Assembly (NCBI RefSeq): GCF_018860805.1
Contig: NZ_JAHKQR010000011.1
Span: 1,418,952-1,482,951, forward strand
Length of the DNA: 64,000 nucleotides
Origin: Aestuariibacter sp. A3R04
Lineage (GTDB): Bacteria; Pseudomonadota; Gammaproteobacteria; Enterobacterales; Alteromonadaceae
Direction: 5' to 3'
The notes below the pieces were generated by a model. The model did no database searches, had not been told where the DNA came from, and was given only the letters and a program-made list of their open reading frames with translations. Shown here piece after piece: positions 32,295-42,294 of this stretch (position 1 is its first letter; each line of letters opens with the position of its first letter). Position numbers and translations under genes: made by a program.

Positions 32295-33662
32295 TCAGGA
32301 AAGCGTGAAATAACACACCAGCGTGACCACACAAGCTACAATAACGTTAAGTACCACCCCTTCCCTGGCCATGGTTTTAATATCAAATTTTCCTGTAGCA
32401 TACGCAATAGCATTGGGCGCGGTGGCTACAGGAAGCATAAACGCACAACTAGCACTGATGGCCGCGGGGATCATCAATAAGGCCGGATTCACGCCTACCG
32501 CCATACCTGCAGCGGCCAGTATTGGCATCAACAAGGTTGCGGTAGCCGTGTTTGAGGTAATTTCAGTTAAAAAAGTAACGAACAAACAAATTGAAAATAC
32601 TAACAGTAACGTCGGCAGAGTAGACAACCCCGTCATCCACTCTCCCATTAATACGCTTAGTCCAGACGCAGTGAATGCTTTGGCGATACAGATGCCACCG
32701 GCAAACAGAAGTAACATGCCCCAGGGGATATCGTTTGCGGTATCCCAGTCCAGTAGTTTATCGCCGGGGGCTTTTCCGCTGTGCACCATAAACATGGCAG
32801 CCACACCGGCAACAGCAATCGTGCTATCACTCACCGTAGTTAACCCAAGCCATTGAGTCCAGAATGGACGAAAAATCCATGCCATGGCAACGGTGCCGAA
32901 TATCATCAACACCCGTTTTTCAGCTTTGCTCCATTCACCCGGCACCGGCAATGTGATATCGCCAATGTCGCCTAAACCACGCCCCAACCACAAAGCCATA
33001 GCGGGGATTGCCAATAACACAATGGGCACGCCGGTTTTCATCCACTCGATGAAGTTGTACTCAGTTCCCTGGGTTTCCAGATAGACGCTCATAAAAATAA
33101 TATTAGGGGGCGTGCCAATAGGTGTACCCACGCCCCCTAAACTGGCTGAATACGCTATACCCAGAATGAGTGCAATGCCAAAACGGGTATTCTGCGTTGC
33201 ATTGATAATGGCCATTGCCATGGGCAACATCATCAGTACAGTAGCCGTATTGCTTATCCACATGCTTAAAATCGCCGAGGTTAACATAAAGCCTAATACC
33301 ATTTTCATGCCGCTTCCCGTGCCGGTTAAGTGCAGCATGTACATGGCAAAACGTTTGTGTAAATCGGCTTTTTCCAAGCCTTTAGACAACATAAACGCCG
33401 CCATCAACAAAATGATGACATGACTGCCTAGCGCTGATGCAGCCTCTGAATGACTAAGCACACCGGTAAGTGGAAAAAGGGCAAATGGCAGTAAAGACGT
33501 GGCTGGAATAGGAAGCGCTTCTGTTACCCACAAAATAGCAACAAAAAGCGTTATAGAGGCAGTAAAAATAATGTCATCGGGCTGTTGCAGAACCCTTAGC
33601 CCGGCACCACAAATTATGGCAAGTAGTGCGGCAATGAACAATGTACGACTACTTCTTATCAT
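32295..33662 (-). CDS. SLC13/DASS-family sodium:anion symporter
   Basis: The 455-residue inner-membrane protein with about 11-12 helices matches the divalent anion:sodium symporters (dicarboxylates or sulfate). Two conserved S-N-T motifs ('MWISNTATVLMM' and 'EITSNTATATLLMP') form the sodium and substrate sites, with 'GGVGTPIGTPPN' and 'LPVATAPNAIAYATG' as further signatures. Substrate cannot be fixed; C4-dicarboxylates are most likely. It starts near dcd's end on the same strand, 37 bases away, and may be cotranscribed with it. Confidence 0.9.
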   Translation of the reverse strand: MIRSSRTLFIAALLAIICGAGLRVLQQPDDIIFTASITLFVAILWVTEALPIPATSLLPFALFPLTGVLSHSEAASALGSHVIILLMAAFMLSKGLEKADLHKRFAMYMLHLTGTGSGMKMVLGFMLTSAILSMWISNTATVLMMLPMAMAIINATQNTRFGIALILGIAYSASLGGVGTPIGTPPNIIFMSVYLETQGTEYNFIEWMKTGVPIVLLAIPAMALWLGRGLGDIGDITLPVPGEWSKAEKRVLMIFGTVAMAWIFRPFWTQWLGLTTVSDSTIAVAGVAAMFMVHSGKAPGDKLLDWDTANDIPWGMLLLFAGGICIAKAFTASGLSVLMGEWMTGLSTLPTLLLVFSICLFVTFLTEITSNTATATLLMPILAAAGMAVGVNPALLMIPAAISASCAFMLPVATAPNAIAYATGKFDIKTMAREGVVLNVIVACVVTLVCYFTLS

Positions 33663-33699
33663 TGCCTGACTCCGTTTATCTGCTGACTAAGTTAGCCGC

Positions 33700-34296
33700 T
33701 TAGCCGTTGCTATTGTCGTCTGATGTAATTCGACTGGCTACCGCACCATCCTGACCTTTGTACTTGGCATCCACTCTGGCATTGTAAGGTTTCTCGGCAG
33801 CTTGTGACAGCACTTCAAAACTCAATGCGCCTATTTTCATTAGCGGGCGTAATGCCAAGGGTAACTTCCCACTGTTGTAGAATTCAAGCACGATATTTCC
33901 AGACCAGCCTGGGTCAATTCTGTGTGCAGTAACATGCACCATTAGCCCCAAACGCGCCAATGAAGAGCGACCATCTAACCAGCCTACAATGTTGTCGGGC
34001 AAGGTTACAGATTCATGGGTAATGGCCAGCGCCAGTTCGCCTGGATGCAAGAAAAAGGCTTTTCCCTCAGGCAGTTCGATTTCGTCACTCATCACCGAAT
34101 TCAATGCTTCCTGCACTTCTCCTTTCGGGCCACTTAAATCGATATACGGTGCCTGATGATCTTCAAAAACGCGAAACTTGTTACCAAGGCGAATATCTAC
34201 CGTCACACCACTTATTTGCTCGTAAGCGGGTGAAGGCTCGATGATAATTTTGCCTTTTTGAATATAATCGTAGATGTCACGATCGCATAAACGCAT
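33700..34296 (-). CDS. dcd: dCTP deaminase
   Basis: The 198-residue enzyme converts dCTP to dUTP on the pathway to dTTP. Signatures are '[12 protein letters not shown]', '[14 protein letters not shown]', '[20 protein letters not shown]' and the catalytic Glu in '[10 protein letters not shown]'. Length is normal. It follows the small membrane protein gene by about 80 bases on the same strand; dcd lies close to mrp and metG in many gammaproteobacteria, so the two small genes look inserted into a conserved neighbourhood. Confidence 0.95.
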   Translation of the reverse strand: MRLCDRDIYDYIQKGKIIIEPSPAYEQISGVTVDIRLGNKFRVFEDHQAPYIDLSGPKGEVQEALNSVMSDEIELPEGKAFFLHPGELALAITHESVTLPDNIVGWLDGRSSLARLGLMVHVTAHRIDPGWSGNIVLEFYNSGKLPLALRPLMKIGALSFEVLSQAAEKPYNARVDAKYKGQDGAVASRITSDDNSNG

Positions 34297-34374
34297 GGAA
34301 TAAACCTACAAGGATGAGAACGGTGGCTATTATGCTTTTTTGCTAATAACCACACAACCTCAACGCTATTATTT

Positions 34375-34578
34375 CTATTTGTTACTTATTTTTGCCAGGT
34401 GTTGCTCAATGCGTATCAACTTATCTAATATGATGTGGAGTAATGCACTGAAAAGCGCAAAGCTCCCCATTGCCAAATAGGTCAACAACATCAATTTGTC
34501 GCCACTGCTATTGAAAACAAATGCAAGTGCAAGAATAAAAAGAACAAATACAATTTTAAATGCCAGCAGCCATTTCAT
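34375..34578 (-). CDS. Small two-helix membrane protein, candidate bacteriocin immunity protein
   Basis: The 67-residue protein has two hydrophobic helices (about 4-22 and 29-51) and a short basic amphipathic tail ('DKLIRIEQHLAKISNK'). ATG 34578 follows a strong GGGAGG site six bases upstream. I recognise no family. It lies 67 bases downstream of the double-glycine peptide gene on the same strand. Small membrane proteins encoded just after class II bacteriocins are often immunity proteins, so that role is proposed from position and topology only. Confidence 0.65.
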   Translation of the reverse strand: MKWLLAFKIVFVLFILALAFVFNSSGDKLMLLTYLAMGSFALFSALLHIILDKLIRIEQHLAKISNK

Positions 34579-34645
34579 GGGCAGCCTCCCTTTGAGCAAA
34601 GGTACTTACAGCAATAACTTGCACTAAGTATCCCGCATTTCCATG

Positions 34646-34819
34646 TTACGGATGGGCGAAGTGTCCAATGACAAGCATTGACCCACCCACAGCCAAACCG
34701 AACAAGGCCGTAGCAGGCCCTCCAGCAAGCCCCATTCCAATCACCAGGGCACCGCCAGAATCCCAGTCTAAGCGACCTCCACTGACATCTTGAACATCCT
34801 TAGGTGTTAATTCGCACAT
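34646..34819 (-). CDS. Double-glycine leader peptide, candidate class II bacteriocin/microcin
   Basis: The 57-residue frame has AAGGAG eight bases before ATG 34819. Residues 1-15 form a typical GG leader: 'MCELTPKDVQDVSGG', with Glu3-Leu4, Val9/Val12 and Gly14-Gly15 as C39 peptidases require. The 42-residue core (16-57) is hydrophobic, with ten glycines and two GxxxG motifs (30-34, 41-45) as in two-peptide bacteriocins; it begins RLDWDSGG and ends GHFAHP. It is below common gene-finder length limits. No C39 transporter is in the window. It follows mrp on the same strand after 90 bases. Confidence 0.72.
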   Translation of the reverse strand: MCELTPKDVQDVSGGRLDWDSGGALVIGMGLAGGPATALFGLAVGGSMLVIGHFAHP

Positions 34820-34909
34820 CGTTTATCTCCTTAATGATTAACTTGCGGTCATTCCGCAGAGGAAATAGTGATACACGATGAAAAAAATAAATACTGTACC
34901 TGAGAAGCG

Positions 34910-35998
34910 TTATAACTGGGTTAAGCCGATGGTTTGACCCCGAATGTAGCTTTCAGTATCCCGTTTAGGCAGGGTTAATGCCATTTGCATCGACATAGCT
35001 CGCGCCGCTTCCCGATAGATGGCAGAGAGCGGGCTATCTGGTTTATCAACGACAATAGGTTTGCCTAAATCAGCGTGTTCACGAATTTGTACGTCAAGAG
35101 GTAATGCTGCCATTAATGGAAGTCCATACCGATCTGCTAGTGCTTTGCCGCCATCTTGTGCGAACAAATAATCTTTATGCCCACAGGCAGAGCACTGATA
35201 GTAACTCATGTTTTCAATGAGGCCCACAACCGGCACGTCAACCTTTTCGAACATGGCAATGCCTTTTTTCGCATCGGCAACGGCCAAATCCTGAGGTGTG
35301 GTCACCACCACTGCAGCACTCAACGGCACCTGCTGTGCCATAGTCAACTGAATATCGCCCGTCCCCGGCGGCATATCCACAATTAAATAGTCAAGCACCG
35401 GCCACAGCGTTTCGTTCAGTATTTGTGTAAGAGCTCTGCTCGCCATAGGCCCACGCCATACCGCGGCATCGTCTTCCGGCACCAAATAACCGATGGAATT
35501 GGCCGGCATTCCCCAACCACAGATGGGCTGCATGTGCTTATTGTCGTCACTGGTAGGATTCGCATCGGCGTTTCCCAGCATAATGGGTATAGAAGGCCCG
35601 TAAATATCAGCATCTAAAATGCCTACAGAGGCACCTTCCTGCATAAGCGCAAAGGCCAGATTGACACTGGTTGTGGACTTGCCAACGCCGCCTTTCCCGG
35701 ACGCTACGGCAACCACATTACGAATGTTCGTCACCGGCGCCGCTTTCGTTTCGACCCCTTCGATGCGTTGAGAAATAGCGAGCTCAACCAATTTATGCCC
35801 CGCGTTTGCAAAGCCTTGTGTAAGCACCTCTCTGACAGCGGCTTGTTGCGATTGAGCACAAAACGGTAAGGTCACCGATACACACCCTGCATCCTCACTA
35901 CACCACGGTTGGGTTTGCTGTGTGGTTAAGGCATAATATTCAGCCAGAGATTCTGCCGCAATTATCGCCAGTTTGTCACCCTTGCGGGAAAAGATCAT
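34910..35998 (-). CDS. mrp: Mrp/ApbC iron-sulfur cluster carrier ATPase
   Basis: The 362-residue P-loop protein carries Fe-S clusters to target proteins in the cytoplasm. A short N-terminal MIP18-like region (about 1-85) precedes the ATPase, with the deviant Walker A 'VASGKGGVGKSTTSVNLA', 'VGILDADIYGPSIPIMLG', 'YLIVDMPPGTGD' and the cluster-binding C-x-x-C in 'YYQCSACGH'. ATG 35998 has AAAGGTG upstream. It is divergent from metG, as in E. coli, with about 100 bases between them. Confidence 0.94.
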   Translation of the reverse strand: MIFSRKGDKLAIIAAESLAEYYALTTQQTQPWCSEDAGCVSVTLPFCAQSQQAAVREVLTQGFANAGHKLVELAISQRIEGVETKAAPVTNIRNVVAVASGKGGVGKSTTSVNLAFALMQEGASVGILDADIYGPSIPIMLGNADANPTSDDNKHMQPICGWGMPANSIGYLVPEDDAAVWRGPMASRALTQILNETLWPVLDYLIVDMPPGTGDIQLTMAQQVPLSAAVVVTTPQDLAVADAKKGIAMFEKVDVPVVGLIENMSYYQCSACGHKDYLFAQDGGKALADRYGLPLMAALPLDVQIREHADLGKPIVVDKPDSPLSAIYREAARAMSMQMALTLPKRDTESYIRGQTIGLTQL

Positions 35999-36104
35999 AA
36001 TTCACCTTTATAATACGCTAAAGCCTATTTACGTAATGCAAAAGCGGCGCGTTTCCGCTAGTATTTGCAGCCATTTTTAACGCTTGAGAACAGAACCCAC
36101 TACT

Positions 36105-38168
36105 ATGTCTGAAAACACGTCGACTTCTGTTGCACCAGCGAATGCCAAACGTCGCATTCTGGTAACCAGTGCACTGCCGTACGCTAACGGCTCTATTCAC
36201 CTCGGACATCTGCTTGAACACATTCAAACTGATATCTGGACGCGGTTTCAACGCCTGCGCGGCCACGAATGTTACAGCGTTTGTGCTGACGATGCACACG
36301 GTACACCGGTGATGCTAAAAGCCCAGGAACTGGGTATTACACCAGAAGAAATGGTAGCCCGCACCCGTGCTGAACACCATCAGGATCTGCGGGATTTCTT
36401 CGTCGAGTACGACAACTATTATGTGACTCACTCACCGGAAAACAAGGTGCTTTGTGAAACCATTTACAACCGTCTGGACGAAGCAGGCTATATCAGCAAA
36501 CGTACGATCAACCAGCTGTACGACCCGCAAAAAGAAATGTTTTTGCCCGACCGTTTCGTCAAAGGTAACTGCCCAAGCTGTGGTGCAGAAGACCAAAACG
36601 GTGACAGCTGCGACGTCTGCGGCGCCACGTACAGCCCCACGGAAGTCAAAAACCCAAGAAGCGTGGTGTCTGGTGCTACCCCCGTTTTGAAAGAGTCCGA
36701 ACACTTCTTTTTCGACCTGCCACAGTTTGAAGGCATGTTGAAAGAGTGGATCCGCTCAGGTGCCCTGCAAGAAGAAATGGCGAATAAACTCCAGGAGTGG
36801 TTCGAAGAAGGGCTACAACAATGGGATATCAGCCGTGACGCCCCCTACTTTGGGTTTGAAATTCCAGGCGCCCCGAATAAGTTTTTCTACGTATGGGTTG
36901 ACGCCCCAGTTGGCTATATGGCCAGCTTTAAAAACTTCTGTGACAATAACGATGTCAATTTTGACGATTTCTGGCGGGCTGGCACGGATACGGAGCTATA
37001 TCACTTTATCGGCAAGGATATTACCTACTTCCACTGCTTGTTCTGGCCAGCCATGCTGGAAGGCGCGGGTTACCGTAAACCCACCGGTGTAAACATTCAC
37101 GGTTTCGTTACCGTAAATGGGGCCAAGATGTCTAAGTCGCGGGGGACTTTTATTAAAGGCCGAACGTACCTGGATCATCTTAACCCGGAATATCTGCGTT
37201 ATTACTTTGCCTCGAAGCTAAGCGATGGCGTAACTGATATCGATTTGAACTTTACCGATTTTGCCCAGAAGGTGAATTCTGATCTGGTGGGTAAAGTAGT
37301 GAACATTGCCAGCCGGTGCGCTAGCTTTATCACCAAGCGTTTCGACGGAAAACTGTCTGATACGGTGTTGGATGAGGCTTTAATGGCACAGTTCCACCAA
37401 GCCGCCGACAGCATCGCCGCGCATTACGAAAACCGCAAATATCACCAGGCAATTCGGGAGATCATGGCGCTGGCAGACAAAGCCAATCAGTTCATTGACG
37501 CCAATGCCCCATGGGTAACTATTAAAGATGAAACCAAACAACAGTTTACCCATGATGTATGCTCGTTGGGCATTAACATGTTCCGTATTTTAGTGACCTT
37601 CTTAAAACCCGTTTTACCTGTACTGGCTGAAAAAACAGAGGCTTTTCTCAACGACTCATTGACTTGGGAAAGCTCACAGCAAGTATTGACTGGCCGTGAA
37701 ATCAACAAATTCAAGGCCATGATGCAACGTATCGACATGGATAAAATTGACGCAATGGTAGAAGACTCCAAAGAAAGCCTGGCCGCAACAAGCACGCCTA
37801 AGCTCGACCCTGAAAGCCCGTTGGCGAAAGACCCCATCAGCGAAGAGATCGCCTTTGACGATTTCGCCAAAGTAGATTTGCGGATTGCCCGCATTGCCAA
37901 CGCTGAGCATGTGGAGAAAGCCGACAAACTGCTCAGGCTCGAGCTTGATCTGGGCGGCGAGATCCGGCAGGTATTTGCCGGCATCAAATCGGCTTACGCG
38001 CCAGAAGATTTAATTGGCAAGCACACCGTAATGGTTGCAAACTTAGCACCGCGCAAAATGCGCTTTGGGCTATCAGAAGGCATGGTACTAGCTGCGGGCC
38101 CAGGTGGAAACGACCTGTATATTTTAGAACCCCATGACGGCGCTAAACCCGGCATGCGCGTAAAGTAA
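36105..38168 (+). CDS. metG: Methionyl-tRNA synthetase
   Basis: The 687-residue synthetase charges tRNA-Met. The class I HIGH motif is in '[18 protein letters not shown]', zinc knuckles in '[18 protein letters not shown]', KMSKS in '[11 protein letters not shown]', and a C-terminal EMAP-like tRNA-binding domain (about 585-687, '[12 protein letters not shown]') is present. ATG 36105 is preferred; an in-frame TTG at 36084 would add seven residues. Neither has a strong ribosome site. It is divergent from mrp and converges with the methyltransferase gene, only two bases apart at their ends. Confidence 0.95.
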   Translation: MSENTSTSVAPANAKRRILVTSALPYANGSIHLGHLLEHIQTDIWTRFQRLRGHECYSVCADDAHGTPVMLKAQELGITPEEMVARTRAEHHQDLRDFFVEYDNYYVTHSPENKVLCETIYNRLDEAGYISKRTINQLYDPQKEMFLPDRFVKGNCPSCGAEDQNGDSCDVCGATYSPTEVKNPRSVVSGATPVLKESEHFFFDLPQFEGMLKEWIRSGALQEEMANKLQEWFEEGLQQWDISRDAPYFGFEIPGAPNKFFYVWVDAPVGYMASFKNFCDNNDVNFDDFWRAGTDTELYHFIGKDITYFHCLFWPAMLEGAGYRKPTGVNIHGFVTVNGAKMSKSRGTFIKGRTYLDHLNPEYLRYYFASKLSDGVTDIDLNFTDFAQKVNSDLVGKVVNIASRCASFITKRFDGKLSDTVLDEALMAQFHQAADSIAAHYENRKYHQAIREIMALADKANQFIDANAPWVTIKDETKQQFTHDVCSLGINMFRILVTFLKPVLPVLAEKTEAFLNDSLTWESSQQVLTGREINKFKAMMQRIDMDKIDAMVEDSKESLAATSTPKLDPESPLAKDPISEEIAFDDFAKVDLRIARIANAEHVEKADKLLRLELDLGGEIRQVFAGIKSAYAPEDLIGKHTVMVANLAPRKMRFGLSEGMVLAAGPGGNDLYILEPHDGAKPGMRVK

Positions 38169-38170
38169 TT

Positions 38171-38977
38171 TCAGCGACACTGCTTTTTATCTGTAAAGCC
38201 GGTTGGGTATTTGCCCGGCCGGCTTTTTTGTTCAATGGGTAAAGTACTGGTCACCCGCATACTGGCTCCTACGGCAGAAAAGTTTGGCTTCAGTTTCCAG
38301 CTAGATTTTATTGTGGTCATGGGCATAACCCGCTTGCGGGCCAGGATCACATAAACAGAGCTACACCAGGGAAAATACCGGCTGATTTTGGCTTGCCAGG
38401 TTTTAGACACCGCAATTTTACGGCGCAAAAACAACATGGAAAAAAGGATATGCCGGGTTTCGATGACTTCATAACCGAGTAAGTGAAGCCAATCTTTAAC
38501 TCGTGACGAAGAAAAAAAGCGGGCATCGTGCAACAAATTCCCTCGCTTTAACGGCAAATACTTCCCTACTCCTGTCAAACTAAAAGGGTTAAAGCCACTG
38601 ATGATGATGTACCCATCCTGATTTATACAACGATCAACTTCCCGAAGCACCTGATGGGGATCGTGGCAAAAATCCAGTTCATTAGCCAGTAAAAACCCAT
38701 CAATACTGTTTTCCTCATAGGGAAGTTCTGTAGCCAAACTTACCACACTGGTAGCAGGTGTGGTGTATGGCGTTTGATTGATGTGATGGGTAACACTGCA
38801 TTTAGAGAGATTGATTTGCGTGCTCAAGTTACCCAGTTTTACCAGGTGATAGCCAAAAATTCTCTGACTTAAGCTGTTACACACAATTTGCACCGAGCGC
38901 TGAATGGCTTCGCCTGCGGGCAGTTGCGCCCAGCGCTCCGGGTATCGGGGAGGTTTAGTGTGATAGGCAAGTTTCAT
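38171..38977 (-). CDS. Class I SAM-dependent methyltransferase, YafS-like
   Basis: The 268-residue protein has a Rossmann methyltransferase fold of the Methyltransf_11 kind: 'SIDGFLLANELDFCHDPHQV' and 'DRCINQDGYIIISGFNPFSL' are the post-I and motif III regions. It is divergent from gloB with a short gap, as yafS is from gloB in E. coli, which supports the name. The methyl acceptor is unknown. The last 40 or so residues are basic and poorly conserved. Its stop nearly abuts metG's. Confidence 0.82.
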   Translation of the reverse strand: MKLAYHTKPPRYPERWAQLPAGEAIQRSVQIVCNSLSQRIFGYHLVKLGNLSTQINLSKCSVTHHINQTPYTTPATSVVSLATELPYEENSIDGFLLANELDFCHDPHQVLREVDRCINQDGYIIISGFNPFSLTGVGKYLPLKRGNLLHDARFFSSSRVKDWLHLLGYEVIETRHILFSMLFLRRKIAVSKTWQAKISRYFPWCSSVYVILARKRVMPMTTIKSSWKLKPNFSAVGASMRVTSTLPIEQKSRPGKYPTGFTDKKQCR

Positions 38978-39063
38978 TAACGTCCGATAATTTCCAGAGG
39001 TTGCAGTGGTGCTGTCAAGTTTCTATAGTATCGCATAAATCTCTCTCCACAAGCAGGTACATC

Positions 39064-39861
39064 ATGAACAATCCGTCCGACGCGTTACCGGAAGGCATTC
39101 AGGTAACCGCTGTTCGCGCTTTTCAGGACAACTACATCTGGTGTTTACACAACAACGCCACCGTCGTCGCAGTGGATCCTGGGGACGCAGCGCCATTACT
39201 TGCCTTTTGCCGTGAGCACACACTAAAACTAGGTGCCGTGCTTATAACTCACCATCATCGCGACCACACCGGCGGTATTGCCAAACTTGCTTCAGTGTAC
39301 CCAAACTTACCAGTAATTGGGCCCGCAGGAGGACATATCCGTGGAATAACGAAGTCGGTTGACGAGGGGGACGTCGTTCGTCTGCCCACACTAGGATGCG
39401 AGTTGTCTGTGATAGAGGTGCCGGGGCACACCCTCGATCACCTTGCTTTTTTTGGTCATGGCGTGGTGTTTTGCGGGGATACCCTATTTTCTGCCGGTTG
39501 TGGCCGGCTCTTCGAAGGGTCGGCTGAGCAAATGCATCATTCACTGAATAAGTTGAAGCGTTTGCCCGATAACACCCTTATATACTGTACCCATGAATAT
39601 ACACAGTCCAATATTCAGTTTGCCATGGCAGTAGAGCCTGGGAATTCTGCTTTGCAGGATTATGCAGATAAAGTGAATGTACGCCGGCAACAGGATAAGG
39701 CCACACTGCCTACACAAATGGCTAGAGAAAAAGCCATCAATCCTTTCCTTCGCACCCACTGTGACGAAGTTTGCCGAAGTGCTGAGGCGCACTGTGGCGC
39801 GCCCCTTGCTAACGACACAGCGGTTTTTGCCGCAATTCGTCGTTGGAAAGATGAGTTTTGA
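39064..39861 (+). CDS. gloB: Hydroxyacylglutathione hydrolase (glyoxalase II)
   Basis: The 265-residue metallo-hydrolase cleaves S-lactoylglutathione to lactate and glutathione, completing methylglyoxal detoxification. The metal motif T-H-x-H-x-D-H appears as 'ITHHHRDHTGG', with 'VPGHTLDHLAFF', 'VFCGDTLFSAGCGRLFEG' and 'TLIYCTHEYTQSNIQFA' supplying further ligands. ATG 39064 follows CAGGTACATC; the frame is open to 39001 but without a ribosome site. It is divergent from the methyltransferase gene and followed by mltD. Confidence 0.94.
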   Translation: MNNPSDALPEGIQVTAVRAFQDNYIWCLHNNATVVAVDPGDAAPLLAFCREHTLKLGAVLITHHHRDHTGGIAKLASVYPNLPVIGPAGGHIRGITKSVDEGDVVRLPTLGCELSVIEVPGHTLDHLAFFGHGVVFCGDTLFSAGCGRLFEGSAEQMHHSLNKLKRLPDNTLIYCTHEYTQSNIQFAMAVEPGNSALQDYADKVNVRRQQDKATLPTQMAREKAINPFLRTHCDEVCRSAEAHCGAPLANDTAVFAAIRRWKDEF

Positions 39862-39925
39862 TGCATTTGCCGTAAACTAAAGTTAAACTTATTTGATGTA
39901 TGTTGTAACGCGAGGAAGCACAATA

Positions 39926-41596
39926 ATGAAAAGATCACTGAGCCTACTCGCCAGTCTTTCTTTTGTTGCCGTTTTATCAGGCTGTCAGTCAACTGACTCA
40001 CAAGTTGACGCCAGTAATGCCGCCAAAGAAACCAATCACGCCGACGATATCTGTGAAGTTGGTCAAACGCCAATAGATGATGAACAGGCGTGCGACCTTG
40101 CCAAAGAAGGTGTTATTGAAGTTATTCACCCTGTGGAAGACGTCGCGGACACTCTGGACGATGTCGCCGTTCCCAAAGCCCCTGCACCGGCTCCCATTGA
40201 CGATGTGTGGACACGTATTAGCAACCAGTTTGCTTTTGAAGTACCTGATAATAAACGGGTTACCTTACAGAGAAACTGGTACCTGAAACACCCTGAATAC
40301 ATGGCCCGGGTAGTCAATCGCGCCCGCCCATTTCTGTATTACATTACCGAGGAAATCGAAAAAAGAGGCATGCCGCTGGAAATTGCCCTACTCCCCATAG
40401 TAGAAAGTGCGTTTGACCCGTTTGCATACTCCCACGGACGCGCAGCGGGTATGTGGCAGTTCATACCCGGTACCGCAAAACGATTTGGCATTCGTCAGAC
40501 CTGGTGGTATGACGGCCGTCGGGATGTTATCGCCTCGACACAGGGCGCTTTGGATTACCTTACATACTTGAACGAAATGTTTGACGGCGATTGGTTACAT
40601 GCACTGGCGGCCTACAACAGTGGAGAAGGCCGTGTACAGCGGGCCATTAAACGAGCAAAAGCCGCTGGGCAAAACACCGACTTCTGGTCACTGGATTTAC
40701 CCCGTGAAACCCGTGCCTATGTTCCAAAACTGCTGGCGTTGGCTGATATTCTTAAAAAACGGCAAGACTACGCATTTACCTGGCCGGCTGTCGATAATGT
40801 AGAAGCCGTTACTGTGGTAGATATTGGTTCACAGGTCGACTTAGCGTTTGCCGCTGAACTTGCCGACATGAAACTCGAAGCCCTGCATGCACTAAACCCT
40901 GGCTTTAATCGCTGGGCGACCGATCCCGACGGTCCTCACCATCTGTTGTTACCCGTGAGCAAAGCCGATGGTTTTTCTGCTCAGTTGGCATCTATCGACC
41001 AACACGACAGGTTAAATTGGGTGAGACACACAGTTAAATCCGGCGACAGTTTGCTAAAGCTGGCCAAAAAATACCACACCACTGCAGCTATTATTAAGCA
41101 AATCAACGGTCTCAAATCGAATACCATTGTAATTGGCGATGCTATTATGGTCCCCGTAGCGTTAAAAGAACTGGACGCCTATTCATTGTCTCAGGATCAA
41201 CGGCTCGCCTCATTGCAAAGTACCGCCCGTACCACAGTGAAGAAAACTCACAAAGTGAAATCCGGCGATACCTTGTGGGATATTTCGCGCCTGTACAACG
41301 TGAGTACCCGCGACCTGGCTAAGTGGAATGGCATGGCCCCAAACGATCCACTTATGCCTGGAAAAACACTGGTCGTATGGCAAGGCGAGAAAATTAAAAA
41401 TGAAGAGAAAGGCATTGTGCGGTCTCTCACCTATACCGTTAAACCCGGAGACAGCCTGTCTCGTATAGCCAGTAAGTTTAACGTGAAAATCTCAGACATC
41501 ACCGAATGGAATCAACTGAGTAAGAAAAAATATTTGCAACCCGGGCAAAAATTAAAATTGCATGTGGATGTCACAAGAACCAAAAATGTCGGGTAG
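39926..41596 (+). CDS. mltD: Lytic murein transglycosylase D with three LysM repeats
   Basis: The 556-residue lipoprotein (lipobox LSGC, Cys19) cuts glycan strands of peptidoglycan. An acidic linker precedes the SLT domain (about 120-260) with catalytic Glu in 'LPIVESAFDPFAYSHGRAAG' and 'AAYNSGEGRVQRAI'. Three LysM domains follow: 'HTVKSGDSLLKLAKKYHTT', 'HKVKSGDTLWDISRLYNVS' and 'YTVKPGDSLSRIASKFNVK', one more than E. coli MltD. Start 39926 begins the signal peptide MKRSLSLLAS behind GAGGAAG. It sits next to gloB, the usual neighbour. Confidence 0.93.
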   Translation: MKRSLSLLASLSFVAVLSGCQSTDSQVDASNAAKETNHADDICEVGQTPIDDEQACDLAKEGVIEVIHPVEDVADTLDDVAVPKAPAPAPIDDVWTRISNQFAFEVPDNKRVTLQRNWYLKHPEYMARVVNRARPFLYYITEEIEKRGMPLEIALLPIVESAFDPFAYSHGRAAGMWQFIPGTAKRFGIRQTWWYDGRRDVIASTQGALDYLTYLNEMFDGDWLHALAAYNSGEGRVQRAIKRAKAAGQNTDFWSLDLPRETRAYVPKLLALADILKKRQDYAFTWPAVDNVEAVTVVDIGSQVDLAFAAELADMKLEALHALNPGFNRWATDPDGPHHLLLPVSKADGFSAQLASIDQHDRLNWVRHTVKSGDSLLKLAKKYHTTAAIIKQINGLKSNTIVIGDAIMVPVALKELDAYSLSQDQRLASLQSTARTTVKKTHKVKSGDTLWDISRLYNVSTRDLAKWNGMAPNDPLMPGKTLVVWQGEKIKNEEKGIVRSLTYTVKPGDSLSRIASKFNVKISDITEWNQLSKKKYLQPGQKLKLHVDVTRTKNVG

Positions 41597-41777
41597 CAGC
41601 ATTGCATTATTCTCGTTGATGAACTTGACAATAAAATGTTGGCTGTGATTAATTGGCGATTGGCGCTGGTCAAACATCCCATTGTCCGGCAAATATGGGC
41701 CCAGAATTAACGGAAAGTACAGGTCGTTTCGGCCACGCCAATAGATGATGGCCTTGAATCACCGGCGGTGAACCAAA

Positions 41778-42245
41778 ATGAAGCAATTGGAATTAAAAAT
41801 CCCGCCCGTGGTGATATTACTACTTGGTGTTGTGATAGCGGTTGTCGATCGACTGTATTTCGGCGAATGGTTTCCAATTCACACCCTGTTTCCCGGTATT
41901 GCATTCGTTATAGCTGGAACGATGACCGGGCTAGCCGCTGTTCAGACCTTTCGCTCGGCTGCAACCTCTGTAGATCCACGTCAGCCTCACAAAGCATCAT
42001 CGCTGGTTATCGAAGGAATATTTAAAGTCAGCAGAAACCCCATGTATCTCGGTTTGCTGTTTATCCAAATAGGCGTAGCACTGATATGTAGCAGTTTTGC
42101 AGGCTTGTGTTTCGCGCCGCTATTGACGGGGTACCTAACACGATTCCAAATTGTGCCTGAAGAAAGACACATGAAAGAAAAATTTGGCGAAGACTACGTT
42201 CTTTATCGCCGTCAAACCCGGCGCTGGTTGGGTCGATACAAATAA
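41778..42245 (+). CDS. Isoprenylcysteine carboxyl methyltransferase-like membrane protein
   Basis: The 155-residue protein has three or four membrane helices and the C-terminal PEMT/ICMT methyltransferase signature: 'KVSRNPMYLGLLF' and 'IVPEERHMKEKFGEDYVLYR' plus 'RRW', which bind S-adenosylmethionine and the lipid-like acceptor. Bacterial members have no agreed substrate. It is a single gene after mltD, from which it is separated by about 180 bases without other features. A long terminator follows. Confidence 0.83.
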   Translation: MKQLELKIPPVVILLLGVVIAVVDRLYFGEWFPIHTLFPGIAFVIAGTMTGLAAVQTFRSAATSVDPRQPHKASSLVIEGIFKVSRNPMYLGLLFIQIGVALICSSFAGLCFAPLLTGYLTRFQIVPEERHMKEKFGEDYVLYRRQTRRWLGRYK

Positions 42246-42249
42246 CAGT

Positions 42250-42289
42250 ACCGCAAGCACACCGTTCATTCAGCCGGTGTGCTTGCGGT
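42250..42289. terminator. Strong bidirectional terminator before cysS
   Basis: ACCGCAAGCACACCG (42250-42264) and CGGTGTGCTTGCGGT (42275-42289) form a perfect 15-bp stem with a ten-base loop between two convergent genes. T-tracts are absent, so termination may rely on the long stem. Confidence 0.75.
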
Positions 42290-42294
42290 AACGC

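Noticed and set aside
32323..33423. Several plus-strand open frames opposite the SLC13 transporter
   Set aside because: Composition is the mirror of a membrane protein, with no family match and no ribosome sites.
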